NCBI GenBank assembly: GCA_964057225.1
Contig: OZ059896.1
Span: forward strand, 22,750,501-22,814,500
Reading direction: 5' to 3'
From: Auanema rhodensis
Lineage: Eukaryota > Nematoda > Chromadorea > Rhabditida > Rhabditidae
DNA length: 64,000 nucleotides
Part shown: piece after piece, positions 62,067 to 64,000 of the stretch
How the letters are laid out: each line of letters begins with the position of its first letter
How positions within the stretch are numbered: position 1 is the stretch's first letter
Position numbers and translations under genes: made by a program
The notes under the pieces: generated by a model
What the model was told of the DNA's origin: nothing
Databases searched by the model: none
The model's input: only the letters and a program-made list of their open reading frames with translations

Positions 62067-63157
62067 GAAAGATAAAGAGATGCGGTTTTCAAAATTAGAT
62101 TCCCCATGTCCATATTAGTCTAAAAACAAATTTTTATTGATATTGGTTCATGGTAACCATGACTTTGAAATTTACGTGAACTTTAATTTATGCTAATTAA
62201 ATGTACACGTGATGTGCACTTGGTATGTAACTCGCTTCACGTGAAAGATAAAGAGATGCGGTTTTCAAAATTAGATTCCCCATGTCCATATTAGTCTAAA
62301 AACAAATTTTTATTGATATTGGTTGATGGTAACCATGACTTTGAAATTTACGTGAACTTTAATTTATGCTAATTAAATGTACACGTGATGTGCACTTGGT
62401 ATGTAACTCGCTTCACGTGAAAGATAAAGAGATGCGGTTTTCAAAATTAGATTCCCCATGTCCATATTAGTCTAAAAACAAATTTTTATTAATATTGGTT
62501 CATGGTAACCATGTCTTTGAAATTTACGTGAACTCTAATTTATGCTAATTAAATGTACACGTGATGTGCACTTGGTATGTAACTCGCTTCACGTGAAAGA
62601 GAAAGAGATGCGGTTTTCAAAATTAGATTCCCCATGTCCATATTAGTCTAAAAACAAATTTTTATTGATATTGGTTCATGGTAACCATGACTTTGAAATT
62701 TACGTGAACTTTAATTTATGCTAATTAAATTTACACGTGATGTGCACTTGGTATGTAACTCGCTTCACGTGAAAGATAAAGAGATGCGGTTTTCAAAATT
62801 AGATTCCCCATGTCCATATTAGTCTAAAAACAAATTTTTATTGATATTGGTTCATGGTAACCATGACTTTGAAATTTACGTGAACTTTAATTTATGCTAA
62901 TTAAATGTACACGTGATGTGCACTTGGTATGTAACTCGCTTCACGTGAAAGATAAAGAGATGCGGTTTTCAAAATTAGATTCCCCATGTCCATATTAGTC
63001 TAAAAACAAATTTTTATTAATATTGGTTCATGGTAACCATGTCTTTGAAATTTACGTGATCTTTAATTTATGCTAATTAAATGTACACGTGATGTGCACT
63101 TGGTATGTAACTCGCTTCACGTGAAAGATAAAGAGATGCGGTTTTCAAAATTAGATT
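61896..63157 (+). repeat. Partial third copy of the 53-54.5 kb block
   Basis: Matches 53,297-54,558 over 1,262 bp with no difference that I saw, at 8,599 bp (49 monomers less five 5-bp deletions). It includes GGTTGATGG, GAACTCTAAT, GAAAGAGAAAG, AAATTTACAC and GTGATCTTT. It lacks AGATTTCCC (63,158 is C) and the 5-bp deletion that follow in the other copies, so it either predates those changes or is joined to a different partner there. Confidence 0.87.
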
Positions 63158-63856
63158 CCCCATGTCCATATTAGTCTAGAAACAAATTTCTATTGATATT
63201 GGTTTATGGTAACCATATCTTTGAAATTTACGTGAACTTTAATTTATGCTAATTAAATGTACACGTGATGTGCACTTGGTATGTAACTCGCTTCACGTGA
63301 AAGATAAAAAGATGCAGTTTTCAAAATTAGATTCCCCATGTCCATATTAGTCTAAAAACAAATTTTTATTGATATTGGTTCATGGTAACCATGACTTTGA
63401 AATTTACGTGAACTTTAATTTATGCTAATTAAATGTACACGTGATGTGCACTTGGTATGTAACTCGCTTCACGTGAAAGATAAAGAGATGCGGTTTTCAA
63501 AATTAGATTCCCCATGTCCATATTAGTCTAAAAACAAATTTTTATTGATATTGGTTGATGGTAACCATGACTTTGAAATTTACGTGAACTTTAATTTATG
63601 CTAATTAAATGTACACGTGATGTGCACTTGGTATGTAACTCGCTTCACGTGAAAGATAAAGAGATGCGGTTTTCAAAATTAGATTCCCCATGTCCATATT
63701 AGTCTAAAAACAAATTTTTATTGATATTGGTTGATGGTAACCATGACTTTGAAATTTACGTGAACTTTAATTTATGCTAATTAAATGTACACGTGATGTG
63801 CACTTGGTATGTAACTCGCTTCACGTGAAAGATAAAGAGATGCGGTTTTCAAAATT

Positions 63857-64000
63857 AGATTCCCCATGTCCATATTAGTCTAAAAACAAATTTTTATTAA
63901 TATTGGTTCATGGTAACCATGTCTTTGAAATTTACGTGAACTTTAATTTATGCTAATTAAATGTACACGTGATGTGCACTTGGTATGTAACTCGCTTCAC
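63857..64000 (+). repeat. Truncated last monomer (144 bp)
   Basis: The final monomer begins normally and is cut inside the TTCACGTGAA palindrome by the window edge. It has the TTAATATT and CATGTC variants. The array therefore continues beyond the window. Confidence 0.95.

Larger units (their letters stand above)
1..64000 (+). repeat. 176-bp satellite DNA array filling the window
   Basis: AGATTCCCC recurs every 176 bp from position 5 to 63,857, always on the + strand. The spacing accounts for 363 complete monomers once seven 5-bp deletions and one 1-bp deletion are subtracted, so nothing has been inserted anywhere. Monomers differ from each other by only a few substitutions at a limited set of recurring sites. 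Composition is about 32% G+C (56 of 176 bases in the consensus). Long homogeneous arrays with a nucleosome-sized unit are typical of centromeric or pericentromeric heterochromatin; that placement is inference, since no flanking DNA, centromeric retrotransposon or chromatin data are visible. The unit is not Arabidopsis CEN180 or human alpha satellite as I know them. The array continues past both window ends. Confidence 0.99.

Noticed and set aside
1-64000. CRISPR array
   Set aside because: The repeat is continuous with no unrelated spacers, the 176-bp period is far too long, and no cas-like reading frame exists.
1-64000. Vertebrate-type CENP-B box
   Set aside because: No monomer has the TTCG....A..CGGG pattern on either strand; CGGG is absent from the consensus. 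TTCACGTGAA resembles it only in its first bases.
1-64000. Transposable element or retroelement insertion
   Set aside because: Monomer spacing accounts for all bases to within seven 5-bp and one 1-bp deletion, so nothing foreign is inserted. No long terminal repeat or coding domain is seen.
1-64000. Segment in inverted orientation
   Set aside because: AGATTCCCC, GGTAACC context and TTTATGCTAATT read in the + direction throughout. I found no monomer on the minus strand and no inversion joint.

Overview
The whole 64,000-base window is one uninterrupted head-to-tail array of a single AT-rich satellite repeat, about 32% G+C, with a 176-bp monomer. Taking the first full monomer at position 5, there are 363 complete monomers to 63,856, then a 144-bp partial one. 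The length closes exactly: 363 x 176 minus seven 5-bp deletions and one 1-bp deletion gives 63,852 bp. Every monomer lies in the same orientation. I see no gene, RNA gene, transposable element, telomere repeat, CRISPR array or unique sequence. An array this long with a nucleosome-sized monomer points to a eukaryotic chromosome, most likely centromeric or pericentromeric heterochromatin. Monomer length and composition fit flowering-plant centromere satellites best, but I do not recognise the family and animals cannot be excluded.

Monomer plan (m1 = the A of AGATTCCCC): an A/T hairpin-like dyad at m25-40, a 13-bp dyad around GGTAACC at m53-65, and three ACGTGA cores at m78, m111 and m143. Two of the cores lie in CACGTG palindromes, and the last is the 10-bp palindrome TTCACGTGAA. 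All five consensus CpGs lie in m79-164. No vertebrate-type CENP-B box is present.

Layout: diagnostic variants divide the array into blocks that are repeated locally as higher-order units of 3, 5, 6, 9, 10, 11, 12, 15, 19 and 21 monomers, usually only two or three times. The clearest are 2.18-3.22 kb (trimer), 4.46-7.18 kb (9-mer), 7.43-11.56 kb (12-mer), 12.56-13.70 kb (trimer), 17.9-21.0 kb (12-mer), 21.6-23.3 kb (5-mer), 24.1-26.8 kb (9-mer), 26.8-28.9 kb (trimer/hexamer), 31.1-38.9 kb (11-mer, three copies), 38.7-39.6 kb (a single-monomer run), 41.2-43.0 kb (6-mer), 44.9-50.3 kb (15-mer, one mismatch in 2,760 bp) and 53.8-57.3 kb (10-mer). Stretches between these are the same monomers in less regular order. 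Blocks are also shared over 13 to 51 kb, and 61.3-63.2 kb is a mosaic of the 36-kb and 53-kb neighbourhoods.

There is no gene system here. The interest lies in the recombination history of the array and in the conserved dyads and E-box-like palindromes. All comparisons were made by eye from the sequence; stated boundaries are where I saw the first mismatch and may be a few bases off.
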